Origin: Saprospiraceae bacterium
GTDB lineage: Bacteria; Bacteroidota; Bacteroidia; Chitinophagales; Saprospiraceae
DNA length: 64,000 bases
NCBI GenBank assembly: GCA_016717105.1
Contig: JADKGF010000052.1
Coordinates: 1-64,000, forward strand
Direction: 5' to 3'
Of this stretch, positions 38,425 through 47,575 are shown in pieces (position 1 is the stretch's first letter; each line of letters opens with the position of its first letter). The position numbers and the translations under genes are program-made. The notes under the pieces are model-generated. The model did no database searches, was not told the DNA's origin, and worked only from the letters and a program-made list of their open reading frames with translations.

Positions 38425-39508
38425 TCACTCTTTTTCAACACTTGTTTCGTCCGAATCTAGTTCTGTAAAATCAAGTTTAATATTCTCAATATCGTAAACA
38501 CTAACATCTATTCCTTTGAATTTATGCGGATTGAAAATTGCAAGATTTACCCCGTTTTGGTATAATGAACTTTTAAACTCAATTCCGTCAAATCCCATTG
38601 ATTTTATTAACTCTGAAAGATATTGTGTTGGCAAATAATCTAATTCGCTGTCGCTTCTTCTTCGTGGTTTTGAAAGTTCTTGTTCTAATTTGTCAATGAA
38701 AGAACCGTGTATCATTACTTCTTCCAAAGATTCCAATTCTGCAAGTCTAAAAACATCATAAGTAAAGCGACTTAGATTTACTACACTTATATTTTCTTCA
38801 AGCCTAAATGTTCCAACTGTAACATAATCAAATAAACTCGCTCTAACTTCGTATAATGTTGTTGTTATATCGTTTGCCAAATATAGATACGAAATTCCAT
38901 TAGGGTTTGCTCTACCGCTTTTTGCTGATGTGTTTGGTGGATTACCCATTTGTGCAATCTCATAACCTTTGGAATTATCAGTAATCCTTGCACGGTAAAA
39001 TTTCTTCCCTTTTGGTAAGTCTTTTTGAAAATGTTTGAATAAGGATTTTAGTTTTTCTAAATCCAATGGATTTTTCAAATGAAATCTGTTTACCGTTTTT
39101 ATTTCTTCCGAAAACTTGTCCCAAGAGAGGAAAAGTGTTTGGTTCAAATCTTCTTCAACACCTGAATTATGAAATTTTAATTGTACAGGATTGTTTAAAA
39201 GGTTTTGATAATCGGCAATATCATCTCTAATAATTTCTGAAATGAGCTGTTTGACATTGTTTGTATCAATCAAATTTTGAGTAAAACCTTTTATGAAAGT
39301 CGTTAATGATTTGAATTTCCAATGGCTTACCATTTTCGATATCAACCTCATACAAATCCATGATGCCTACAAAAAAGCGATTTAATTCGGAAGCCTCATA
39401 AATGGAAACATTTTTGTAGTTACAATAATCACAATCTCCTATCATTTTGTTATTAAGAATGATAGAACTTATGTATTGGCTCTCAAAGCAATTTATACAA
39501 CAATTCAT
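38425..39508 (-). CDS. Zinc-ribbon/RES-domain protein, putative NAD+-degrading effector (one frameshift)
   Basis: The RES fold is known from RES-Xre toxin-antitoxin systems, where it degrades NAD+. The reconstructed protein has about 361 residues. An N-terminal zinc-ribbon-like part has CxxC at residues 4-7 (CINC) and a second CxxC (CDYC), followed by a helical region like the HEPN/RES N-terminal domain. The C-terminal RES domain shows KFYRARI, SGRANPNGISYLYLA, TTLYEVRA and FDGIEFKSS. An extra T in a homopolymer near 39290 splits it. Its ATG lies 1 bp after the sce7725 stop. No Xre/MbcA-type antitoxin gene is next to it, so a plain RES-Xre pair is unlikely. Confidence 0.82.
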
Positions 39509-39509
39509 A

Positions 39510-40452
39510 TCAAATCAATTTCAAAACTAAGTCAATGTGGTTCATTAGGGAAAGTTTCTTTAACGTTCCTAATCCCGGAAAGTGTCCATTATTATGATAC
39601 TCTCTAAATATAGGGATAGCAACAGAATTATAGCCAGTTTGATCGCACCATGCAATCAGTTTATTTAATGCTTCTGCAAATTTTCCTGCAATATCTGAGT
39701 GTCGTCATTGGAATCGGAAACGAAGTGTTTAACTTTTTATTTTTCTTGTTTGTTTCTCATTATAAGACAAATGAATGGCAACTGCATAAAGGCAAAAATC
39801 CTGTTTCGGAAATATTCCTCTCCTATAGAAAGATAATCGGAAAAACCTGTAAATCCATCTTCCTGATAGTAAATATGTTCTTCTGAAAAACTACTTCATC
39901 TACCTGTAAATAATCTGAATTTTTAGTTTGAGCTTTGAAATAATCATCAAGTTCAACACGGGTACTTACTTCAAAATTTCTGTGGTATCGTTTACTTGTA
40001 GCGGATAGATTGATCACATTGTATTTAATCGAAAAATGCTCCTGATATAATGCTAGGATGTCTGCAATGTTGTCAAAAGCTGCATTGTGTACAATGGTTA
40101 ATGCAGGAACAATATCAGCGTATTTTTGTAAAACTTCTATCTCTTGGATGTGGTTACTTCTGTTGTGAAAAATTATACCGACTTGGTAGTTTTTACTTTG
40201 GCCAACTGAACTTTTAATTGCATTGAAAATAGCATCAGTATCAGTAAACGTTCCAACTTGCGGATTTGCAATAATTGTAAAGTTAATATCGCTATCAACC
40301 AATGTTTTTAAGGTAGTTTTAAGTGTTGATGAATCCTTTACAGGTTCAATAATAGGCGACACTTTTGTCTTGTTTGGAGTAAGGACGTTAGGTGTTAATT
40401 CCCTAATTCCAATCAATTCAAACTGCTTACCTCTTATATACGGTTGGTACAT
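39510..40452 (-). CDS. sce7725-family protein (several frameshifts)
   Basis: The sce7725 family is named after a Sorangium gene and has no known activity. The N-terminus MYQPYIRGKQFELIGIREL is diagnostic. Continuous reading reaches about 39885. After that the family sequence continues across at least four single-base shifts: HIYYQEDGFTGFSDYLSIG, then YAVAIHLSYNEKQ, VKHFVSDSNDD and finally GKFAEALNKLIAWCDQTGYN, IPIFREYHNNGHFPGLG and a TGA at 39510. The total span gives about 314 residues, the normal family length, so errors rather than decay are likely, though decay cannot be ruled out. It overlaps the sce7726 stop by 19 bp. Confidence 0.78.
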
Positions 40453-41303
40453 ACTCTTTCAGTTGCTAAAAAATTATACAATTTATGATACTCCTGTTCG
40501 TTAAAGTCCAAAGTATTACAGATGTGTTTTAACTCTCTTGGTGTATTTGACGATTTGAGTAGGTCGGGCTTATGTAGTTTACGTTTTTTTAACTTATTCA
40601 AAACTTGTTTTTGGAATACAATTATATCAATACATGCAAGCAATTCATAACAAGCCCTAAAGATTAACGTATTAGGAACATCGGGAATATACCCGAAATT
40701 ATCAGCAACCAAATCAAGATATTCTTGCTTACGTAGAATTTTGAAGATAGTATCAAATTCAAATAACGCTGTATTGCTGCTTGCTTCTTTTATCGTTTGC
40801 AATTTATTCTTTGTATCAAGTACAATAATTCCAATACTTGTATTTTCATACTCAACTTTTTTAATTTTTCTGCATTTTTTATCTGTTACAATATTAACTT
40901 CATCGGCAAATTTTTGATAATCAGCTAACTGTTTTGATAGCTTGGAAAAATCGTCAAGTTCTGTTTTGATTTCAAAAATTCGTACAGAACCATTCAACAT
41001 AACCAAGTCGGCTTTTGAAGCACTAATTTTTAGCTCATTTAAAATGAGTGTTGTTTTTAAACTATGTTCTTTGATTAGACTTTGCACCAAATTATTTTTA
41101 TAGACATATTCACATCTGTATTGCTGTTGCAAAGTTTTGTACAAAGATTTGATTATGTCTAAATTTGTTTCGTAAGAAGAAGCATTGAAATACTTGGTTG
41201 TTTGTCTTTCAAAGAGTAAAGTATTGTTCTCTCGCACTATCTTTTGAAACATGGGCGGTGAAAAAATTTGAGATAGAACTCTTAAATTCTGCACATTATA
41301 CAT
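40434..41303 (-). CDS. sce7726-family protein with PD-(D/E)XK-like core
   Basis: The sce7726 family travels with sce7725 and its function is unproven. The 289-residue frame is intact. Residues 83-113 hold a nuclease-like constellation: E90 (LNELKIS), D99 (KADLVML) and E111-I-K113 (FEIKTELD), spaced as in PD-(D/E)XK folds. A Gln follows at 124 in SKQLADYQKF, as in many such nucleases. The C-terminal half is helical and lysine-rich. It is first in the operon, with a consensus promoter 17 bp upstream. I infer a nuclease or nucleic-acid sensor; the family name rests on recognition of the conserved core. Confidence 0.8.
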   Translation of the reverse strand: MYNVQNLRVLSQIFSPPMFQKIVRENNTLLFERQTTKYFNASSYETNLDIIKSLYKTLQQQYRCEYVYKNNLVQSLIKEHSLKTTLILNELKISASKADLVMLNGSVRIFEIKTELDDFSKLSKQLADYQKFADEVNIVTDKKCRKIKKVEYENTSIGIIVLDTKNKLQTIKEASSNTALFEFDTIFKILRKQEYLDLVADNFGYIPDVPNTLIFRACYELLACIDIIVFQKQVLNKLKKRKLHKPDLLKSSNTPRELKHICNTLDFNEQEYHKLYNFLATERVCTNRI

Positions 41304-41319
41304 ACTAATTAATTCTTAA

Positions 41320-41349
41320 CAAAGGTAGGAATTTATTAAAATTTCCCAA
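41320..41349 (-). promoter_or_regulatory. Consensus Bacteroidota promoter of the sce7726-sce7725-RES operon
   Basis: Read on the minus strand, TTG (41347-41349) is followed after exactly 19 bp by TACCTTTG (41320-41327). This is a full match to the -33 TTG / -7 TAnnTTTG consensus. The ATG of sce7726 is 17 bp further on, so the cassette has its own promoter and a very short leader. Confidence 0.7.
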
Positions 41350-41799
41350 CATAAAACTACAAATAATCACTTTTATTATTAAAACTAGAATAATTTATTC
41401 TTATTACTAATTTTCAACGTTAGTTCTATCAATCCACTCCAAAAAAAATACTACATTTGGACATCTTCTACATTTTTATAAACATAAAAAAACATCCAAA
41501 TATAGGCACTCTTCTCTAAAAGATCAAACTTATTACACAATTATCACTTTCTAAAACATCTCATCACTCATCTCCCCACACTAATATCAAGGCGCCTAAG
41601 AGTACGATGCCTATGGCTTTTAATCCACTTTTCCATATAAAGTAATATAAAAATAGTTGAATTAAAAATTGAATTTTATTCCAAAATCGAATCGAAGCCG
41701 GATTTTTTTGTAAATTTTGTTATCATACTTTACACATACTTATAAATATTCAATTGGTTATACACTCATAAAATCCACATAATAATTAAAAATATACAG
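41350..41799. other. Intergenic region between the cassette and dacB
   Basis: No convincing gene is present. A plus-strand TACATTTG at 41452-41459 matches a -7 box but no ORF follows it. On the minus strand a frame ending at 41564 would encode a hydrophobic tail (KAIGIVLLGALILVWGDE), but it has no ATG start. It may be the remnant of a small membrane protein gene. The dacB leader is A/T-rich. Confidence 0.35.
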
Positions 41800-43227
41800 A
41801 TGAGATTTTATCTTTTTCTTTTGTTTTATGCGCTGCCCTATCTGGCTTTCGGTCAAGGAACACTACAAGATATACTGACAGAAATGGCCAAAAGCCCATT
41901 TTACTTACATGCGAATCTAGGCATTGCCGTACAAGACGTTACTGATCGAAAAGTAATCGCAGACATCAACAAAGACAAGCTTTTTATACCTGCATCTACC
42001 ATAAAATTGATAACTACACTTTCAGCACGGCATCTCTTGGGCGAGAATTATCGATTTACTACAGGATTATATTATGATGGCACTATAACGGATGAAGGTA
42101 CATTACAAGGCAATATCTATATCATTGGAAATGGAGATCCCACATTAGGAAGTAGTAGAATATCAGGCAATCCTACGATGGAGATGATCCTCCATATTTT
42201 TGCAGAAAGAATAACACAAGCTGGAATTCGATGCATCGAAGGAGAAGTGATTGCAATAGCAAAGGAAAACATGCAGCCACCAATCGGTGACTCTTGGCAG
42301 TGGAACGATTTGGGCAATTACTATGCGACTGGTGCATGGTCTATTAATGTGAACGAAAATTTATACAATATTTACTACAACCACGACATGGAGCCGGGCG
42401 AGAAAGCGCAAATTTCGTACATCGAGCCGTACATACCACGGCTTATGATAGAGAGTCATGTAATCACCGATAGTGCACACACTGCAGATAATGCTTATAT
42501 TTTTGGTGCACCATTTACATACGATCGTTTTATAAAAGGTACGATTCCACAAGGGAAAGGATTGTTCAAAATCAAAGGTTCGATCCCCAATCCTCCGTTG
42601 TTTTTTGCCTATAGACTCTATGCTTTACTGCACCACATGGGCATTAGTGTCGATAATTATAATACAGAATCAACAAAAAAAGACGGGCTGACATGTATTT
42701 TTGAACATAGTTCGCCACCACTTAAGGATATTATAAAAATCACAAACGACCAAAGTAACAACCTCTATGCAGAAGCTACTTTGAAGGCCTTAGGTGGAAA
42801 AGATATTACGGAAAACGTACAAATAATGCTTGATAATCTCCAGTCGATGGGTTTGGATACATATCCTTTCAATATGGAAGACGGAAGTGGTCTCTCACCA
42901 CGTAATTTGATAAGTCCAGATCTGATGGCATCATTTCTTGCAAAACAAAGCCAATATTTAGGTGATGTCGATTTCAAAAATATCCTGCCAACAGTTGGCG
43001 AATCAGGTACGGTAAAAAATATGCTTGGTAATTCACCTGCAAAAGGTCGTATGTGGATAAAGTCTGGTTCAATGGAAAAAATCCTTTGTTATGCAGGCTA
43101 CGCACGAGCTGCTTCTGGCCGTTTAATTACGTTTGCTGTATTCTTAAATAACAGTCAAGCCAAAACATTTAAAGAAAATAAAACAGAATTGGAAAAAATC
43201 ATAGATACAATTTATAGATTTTCTTAA
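41800..43227 (+). CDS. dacB: D-alanyl-D-alanine carboxypeptidase/endopeptidase (PBP4 family)
   Basis: This periplasmic low-molecular-weight penicillin-binding protein trims peptidoglycan stem peptides and opens cross-links. A signal peptide (1-18, ending AFGQ) precedes a peptidase S13 domain with the three active-site motifs: S66-x-x-K69 (PASTIKLI), SNN in NDQSNNLYAEA and KSG in WIKSGSMEK. The PBP4 insertion domain lies between the first two. 475 residues is a usual length. A methyltransferase gene follows after 31 bp. Confidence 0.93.
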   Translation: MRFYLFLLFYALPYLAFGQGTLQDILTEMAKSPFYLHANLGIAVQDVTDRKVIADINKDKLFIPASTIKLITTLSARHLLGENYRFTTGLYYDGTITDEGTLQGNIYIIGNGDPTLGSSRISGNPTMEMILHIFAERITQAGIRCIEGEVIAIAKENMQPPIGDSWQWNDLGNYYATGAWSINVNENLYNIYYNHDMEPGEKAQISYIEPYIPRLMIESHVITDSAHTADNAYIFGAPFTYDRFIKGTIPQGKGLFKIKGSIPNPPLFFAYRLYALLHHMGISVDNYNTESTKKDGLTCIFEHSSPPLKDIIKITNDQSNNLYAEATLKALGGKDITENVQIMLDNLQSMGLDTYPFNMEDGSGLSPRNLISPDLMASFLAKQSQYLGDVDFKNILPTVGESGTVKNMLGNSPAKGRMWIKSGSMEKILCYAGYARAASGRLITFAVFLNNSQAKTFKENKTELEKIIDTIYRFS

Positions 43228-43258
43228 CTTCGGGCGAAATTAAGTTTTATTTGTAGAA

Positions 43259-43945
43259 ATGGTCAAAATCAAAATTATTATTCTACTTCTTTTATCTGGA
43301 TTTTATCAAGGTTGCGACGATACTATTCACAAAAATGAAGTATTGGACGTCTCTGATCGATCTAACAATTTCAATAGTGAATTGGAAGAAGAATCCAGCG
43401 TAAATATTGGAAGGGCTATTTGGCAAAAACCAGGTTTAGTAATTGAAAAGCTAGGTGATATTTCAGACAAAGTGATCGCAGACATCGGAGCAGGTACAGG
43501 ATATTTTTCACTGAGATTGGCACCAAGGGCCAAAAAAGTGATCGCCATCGAAATCGAGCCTGCTATAATAAGATATCTAGATTCACTGAGATTGAGATTA
43601 CCCAAAGACCAACAGAATAATTTAGAGACTAGACTAGCCAAAATCAATGACCCATTGCTCAAGCCAGAAGAAGCAGACATAATACTGATTATCAATACAA
43701 TAGCCTATATTGACAAATTAGACGAATACCTTAAAACCGTCAAAAAAGGTTTGAAAAAAAATGGAAGACTTATCATTATTGATTATAAGATGAAAAAGCT
43801 TCCAATCAATGCGCCACCCAAAGATGAAAGGATTTACTTGGACAAATTGGAAGATATTTTGGAATCAGCTGGATACCATATCGCACAGTCAGATGATACT
43901 TCCCTTGATTATCAATATATATTAACAGCAACAAAAATTAATTAA
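43259..43945 (+). CDS. Class I SAM methyltransferase with an N-terminal signal/anchor
   Basis: This 228-residue protein has a Rossmann methyltransferase domain: motif I VIADIGAGTGYFSLRLAP (residues 72-89), the acidic end of beta-2 IAIEIEP, and ADIILIINTIAYI in the motif IV position. It begins with a clear hydrophobic stretch (residues 5-17) and a possible lipobox Cys19 (FYQGC). Substrate is unknown. SAM is cytoplasmic, so an exported methyltransferase would be odd; the segment could be an inner-membrane anchor with a cytoplasmic domain. Spacings of 31 and 26 bp put it between dacB and the symporter in one probable operon. Confidence 0.8.
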   Translation: MVKIKIIILLLLSGFYQGCDDTIHKNEVLDVSDRSNNFNSELEEESSVNIGRAIWQKPGLVIEKLGDISDKVIADIGAGTGYFSLRLAPRAKKVIAIEIEPAIIRYLDSLRLRLPKDQQNNLETRLAKINDPLLKPEEADIILIINTIAYIDKLDEYLKTVKKGLKKNGRLIIIDYKMKKLPINAPPKDERIYLDKLEDILESAGYHIAQSDDTSLDYQYILTATKIN

Positions 43946-43971
43946 AACAAAACACTGATAAACAATTTAAT

Positions 43972-45649
43972 ATGACTAATTTATCTTCTCTAGACATTGG
44001 AATCGTAGTTGCCTGGATCAGCTTTATGATGATATTTGGTATTTGGATTTCCTACACAAGCAAAAAAAACAGCAAATGATTACTTTTTAGCTTCAAAATC
44101 CTTGCCTTGGTGGGCCGTAGGTGGATCACTCATAGCAGCCAATATCTCTGCCGAACAATTTATCGGAATGTCAGGTTCTGGATATGCCGTTGGGTTTGCT
44201 ATTGCAGCCTATGAGCTTATGGCTGCCATTACTTTGATCATCGTCGCAAAATATTTTTTGCCCATATTTATCAAAAAAGAAATATACACCATGCCTCAAT
44301 TTCTCGAAAGGAGATTTGACAATAGGGTACGTATTGGGTTAGCTATTTTTTGGGTAGGATTATTTGTCTTTGTCAATATAACAACAGTTTTATACCTTGG
44401 ATCACTAGCATTAGAACAAATCATGGGTATTCCATTACTATATGCTATCATTGGATTAGCCATTTATTCGGCATCTTTTTCGGTCACTGGTGGACTAAAA
44501 GCTGTCGCCTTGACAGATGTGGTCCAAGTTGTGGCATTGATCTTTGGCGGATTGGTAGCTAGCTATATGGTATTGGATGCAGTCGGTGGAGGCGTTTTAT
44601 CAGGTCTAAGTACCTTAGTCGAAAAAGCACCTGAAAAATTCGATATGATCCTTGATAAATCCAATCCAAAATATATAGACTTACCAGGTATCACAGTATT
44701 GGTCGGTGGTATGTGGATCGCAAATCTATATTATTGGGGAACCAATCAGTACATCATACAAAGATCTCTGGCATGTAAGAGTTTGGAAGAAGCACAAGAT
44801 GGTACCGCTGCGGCTGCCTTGGTCAAAATTCTACTTCCACTAATCGTCGTTATTCCAGGAATAGCTGCTTATGTATTGGCCGCAGAAATTGAAAAACCTG
44901 ATCAGGCATATCCTTGGGTCATTAGCAATTATGTAGGATCGGGTTTCAAAGGGATAGCGCTTGCTGCTTTGATCGCAGCTATTGGTTCATCTGTGGCATC
45001 AATCGTTAATAGTGCATCCACAATATTTACATTGGATGTATATCGCCCGCTCTTCATGAAACAAGATGCTGAGCGAAATCAAATCCTAACACCACTCGAA
45101 AATAATAGCAGTCAGCTGACTGTAAAAGAAGAAAATCAATTGGTTCGTATCGGTAAGTGGTCTTCTTTAATATTTATCATTATTGGCGTATTGATCGCAC
45201 CATCATTAGGATCACTCGGAGAAGCATTCCAGTTTATCCAAGAATATACAGGTTTCATTAGTCCCGGTATTTTGGCTATCTTTGTTTTAGGATTATTTTG
45301 GCGAAAGACATCAACAAATGCAGCATTTTGGGGTGTAGTGGTCTCATTACCACTTTCTATGTTGTTTAAGTTTTTACCTAAATTTGTTGATCTTTCTGGC
45401 TTAGCACCGTTTGGTTTTTCTGCTTTGGCTGAAAGTGGTGTTTATGAAATTCCGTTTCTAGACAGGATGGGATTTAGTTTTATCCTAGTATCACTTATTA
45501 TGATCATAATCTCTTTGCGAGAAAATAAAAACGATGATCCTAAAGCAATTTATTTTGATACTAATTATTTCAAAACCAGTACGGCATTTAATTTAATGGC
45601 AATGACCGTTATCGGAATAGTTGCCGCAATCTATATAGTCTTTTGGTAA
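43972..45649 (+). CDS. Sodium/solute symporter, SSS family (one frameshift)
   Basis: This multi-pass inner-membrane Na+-coupled importer resembles SGLT-like sugar or inositol porters. The reconstructed protein has about 559 residues. It starts MTNLSSLDIGIVVAW at 43972 and shows the family signatures KKTANDYFLASKSLPWWAVG, ISAEQFIGMSGSGYA, SVTGGLKAVALTDVVQ and WGTNQYIIQRSLACKS, followed by about 13-14 helices. The last bases of the first segment run through eight A residues, and one extra A at about 44063 shifts the frame; this is a typical homopolymer error. Substrate cannot be fixed from sequence. It is the last gene of the dacB-methyltransferase-symporter unit. Confidence 0.88.
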
Positions 45650-46180
45650 TCAGCCCTACAGTTCAAACAATAATTTAGTAGGATTCGAGCTGAATTAGCT
45701 GTAAATATTACGATGTTGTTTTGTACTTGATTTCATATTGAAGTCAAGTACATTTCATACATTATGTTGATTTTACTTTTAATACGAAATATACATTAGA
45801 AAATCTATTACAAAGCACCACGAATCTTAATGCATAATTTGGGTTTAATACACTAAAAGCAAAATCTCATTCAGATAGGTAAGATATTATGATTTGTTTT
45901 CGAAATAAAATCTTAATAGCTCAATCTCAAGTATAAAGGCATTAAGTGTATGTTTAAAATTTTATTGCCTTATATCCAACATCTTATGAACTAAGCTGCA
46001 AAATAAGCTAATTGTTTAGTTCACTAACCTTTTTAATTCTTTTATTGTCAGAACCATAACCTATGGATTAGCCACTATGATTTTTTAAAACATATTCTAA
46101 ATACAAAAATCACTTCTAGGAATAACCTTTTATAATAATCTCGTTGAATGTCATAATTTAGCATAAAACATAAGTTATAA
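45650..46180. other. Intergenic region after the symporter
   Basis: I see no ORF with a plausible start. The only notable element is the second copy of the dispersed repeat at 45786-45845. The rest is A/T-rich sequence without strong hairpins up to the terminator at 46182. Confidence 0.4.
45786..45845 (+). repeat. Dispersed repeat, copy 2
   Basis: GAAATATACATTAGAAAATC and the following bases match 22291-22340 closely. This copy has an additional 8 bp in the middle and ends AATTTGGGTT. Both copies lie in the same orientation in noncoding DNA, 23.5 kb apart. Confidence 0.6.
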
Positions 46181-46181
46181 A

Positions 46182-46215
46182 AAAAGGGTTAGCTGAAAAT
46201 TCAACTAACCCTTTT
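46182..46215. terminator. Bidirectional terminator before the 56-bp repeat array
   Basis: AAAAGGGTTAG and CTAACCCTTTT form an 11-bp perfect stem around an A/T-rich loop, with A-run and T-run flanks. It may end the symporter transcript and insulates the repeat array on its left side. Confidence 0.7.
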
Positions 46216-46235
46216 GCTCTTTGTTCGTATCTAAA

Positions 46236-46725
46236 CTTCTTAGACGTTTGTTGGTTTTCTTTGAAAGGGGCCGAGTCCGGCGACCCGACCCTCTAACTAT
46301 GAAAAAAACTACTGTCTCGTTTAGGTAAAAAACCTTATACTTTATTTTTCTAATTCTTAGACGTTGGTTGTTTTTCTTTTGAAAGGGGCCGAGTCCGGCG
46401 ACCCGACCCTCTAACTATGAAAAAAACTACTGTCTCTTTAGAAAACATCTATTATGTTATAGCTATTAAAAATCTTAGACGTTTGTTGATTTTCTTTTGA
46501 AAGGGGCCGAGTCCGGCGACCCGACCCTCTAACTATGAAAAAAACTACTGTCTCTTTATATCAGCTTGATATTTTATTTTATTTGGTTTTAGAATATCTT
46601 TATATTCAAACCTTAAACAATTGACCTCGAGAAAAAGTTCTCAGACGTTAGATTTTTTTTTTGAAAGGGGCCGAGTCCGGCGACCCGACCCTCTAACTAT
46701 GAAAAAAACTACTGTCTCATTTTGA
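46236..46725 (+). repeat. Four-copy array: GC-rich 56-bp core plus short MKKTTVS ORFs
   Basis: Identical 56-bp cores lie at 46263-46318, 46381-46436, 46499-46554 and 46663-46718 (spacing 118, 118 and 164 bp). Each core has a 27-bp segment with 22 G/C bases, then CTCTAACT and an ATG with AAAAAAACTACTGTCTC. Each core is preceded by a looser 25-bp segment (TTAGACGTTTGTTG and a T-run). The ATGs open ORFs of 9, 27, 29 and 8 codons, all beginning MKKTTVS and then diverging. The ORF of copy 2 stops (46500) inside the conserved start of copy 3. Function unknown. Confidence 0.9.
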
Positions 46726-46775
46726 CCGAAGTCATAATATTTTTATAAATCTTAATCCGACTTTCGGATAAAAAT
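46722..46775 (+). terminator. Possible terminator after the repeat array
   Basis: CCGAAGTC (46726-46733) can pair with GACTTTCGG (46759-46767), leaving one bulged base, and is followed by ATAAAAATT. The loop of about 25 nt is long and the T-tract weak, so this is a tentative call. Confidence 0.35.
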
Positions 46776-46871
46776 TCTGAACATTCTACTTAAAACTATT
46801 ATTATACAGAATTTAACAGTGCAAAATTATAACTTTATTTTTGTTATAACAAATATTATTAAATTTTTTTT

Positions 46872-47447
46872 TTAATAATTTAATGTAATAGCTAAATCAA
46901 ATTCGTCATAGATGGTTTTGTCTCCCAAATTGTCGAAAAATGAACCTGAACCATACTTTATATCAAAATCTGATCTGTCCAATTTGATGGTAGCATTTGC
47001 AGTTCCATCTTTAGCAGTTGCATTAAATTTTATTTCTTTTGTGATATTTTTGATGGTGATGTTTGCAGTAATTTTATACTCACCAGCTACACCTCTTGAT
47101 ACCACTTTTGTAAACTTAATAGTTGCATTCGGATGAGCAGCAACTCCAAAGAAATCATCTGATTTTAAGTGTCCTTCTAACTTACCTTTGCCTCCACCTT
47201 GCAAATCTGTACAATCTAGACTATTCATATCTACTATAAGTTCTCCACCAGTAAGCGTCATTTCATTAAAAGCCAAACTGCCTGATTTAAACTTGATATT
47301 TCCTTCGTGAGAACCAGTAACCTTATACCCTTTCCAATTTACATTTGAAGTAGCGGTATTGATTGCCTTAGATGCTGGAAGAACACCATTCGCAAAAGAC
47401 AATGATGTCGACAATAAGAACGATAATGATAAAACTAAAAATTTCAT
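46872..47447 (-). CDS. YceI-family periplasmic protein
   Basis: YceI proteins are secreted lipocalin-like beta-barrels that bind long isoprenoid or amphiphilic ligands. The 191-residue protein has a signal peptide (1-19, SLSFANG). The family pattern follows: SNVNWKGYKVTGSHEGNIKF, then DMNSLDCTDL, LEGHLKSDDFF with PNATIKFTKV, and a C-terminal DRSDFDIKYGSGSFFDNLGD. The length is typical. A TATATTTG -7 box lies 46 bp upstream. It is probably monocistronic and convergent to the repeat array. Confidence 0.92.
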   Translation of the reverse strand: MKFLVLSLSFLLSTSLSFANGVLPASKAINTATSNVNWKGYKVTGSHEGNIKFKSGSLAFNEMTLTGGELIVDMNSLDCTDLQGGGKGKLEGHLKSDDFFGVAAHPNATIKFTKVVSRGVAGEYKITANITIKNITKEIKFNATAKDGTANATIKLDRSDFDIKYGSGSFFDNLGDKTIYDEFDLAITLNY

Positions 47448-47492
47448 AATACTTGATTTTATTTGTAAAAATTAAATTAACATTTGTTGCAA

Positions 47493-47500
47493 CAAATATA
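47493..47500 (-). promoter_or_regulatory. Bacteroidota -7 box for the YceI gene
   Basis: The minus strand reads TATATTTG, matching TAnnTTTG, 46 bp before the ATG. Confidence 0.45.
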
Positions 47501-47575
47501 CGTGTATGAAGTTCGGATTTTACTTTATCATCCCACATTTAAGAAAAATTAACTAAAATACACCTTGTTATCGAT

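Noticed and set aside
38425..39508. Simple RES-Xre toxin-antitoxin pair
   Set aside because: No small helix-turn-helix or DUF2384-type antitoxin gene lies on either side; the RES gene is coupled to sce7725 instead.
41564..41700. Small minus-strand ORF with a hydrophobic tail
   Set aside because: There is no ATG, GTG or TTG start with support; the reading could be a remnant but cannot be called a gene.
46236..46725. Possible CRISPR array at the four-copy repeat
   Set aside because: The repeat is 56 bp or more with spacers of about 62 and 108 bp, spacers are A/T-rich and of unequal length, and no cas gene is in the window.
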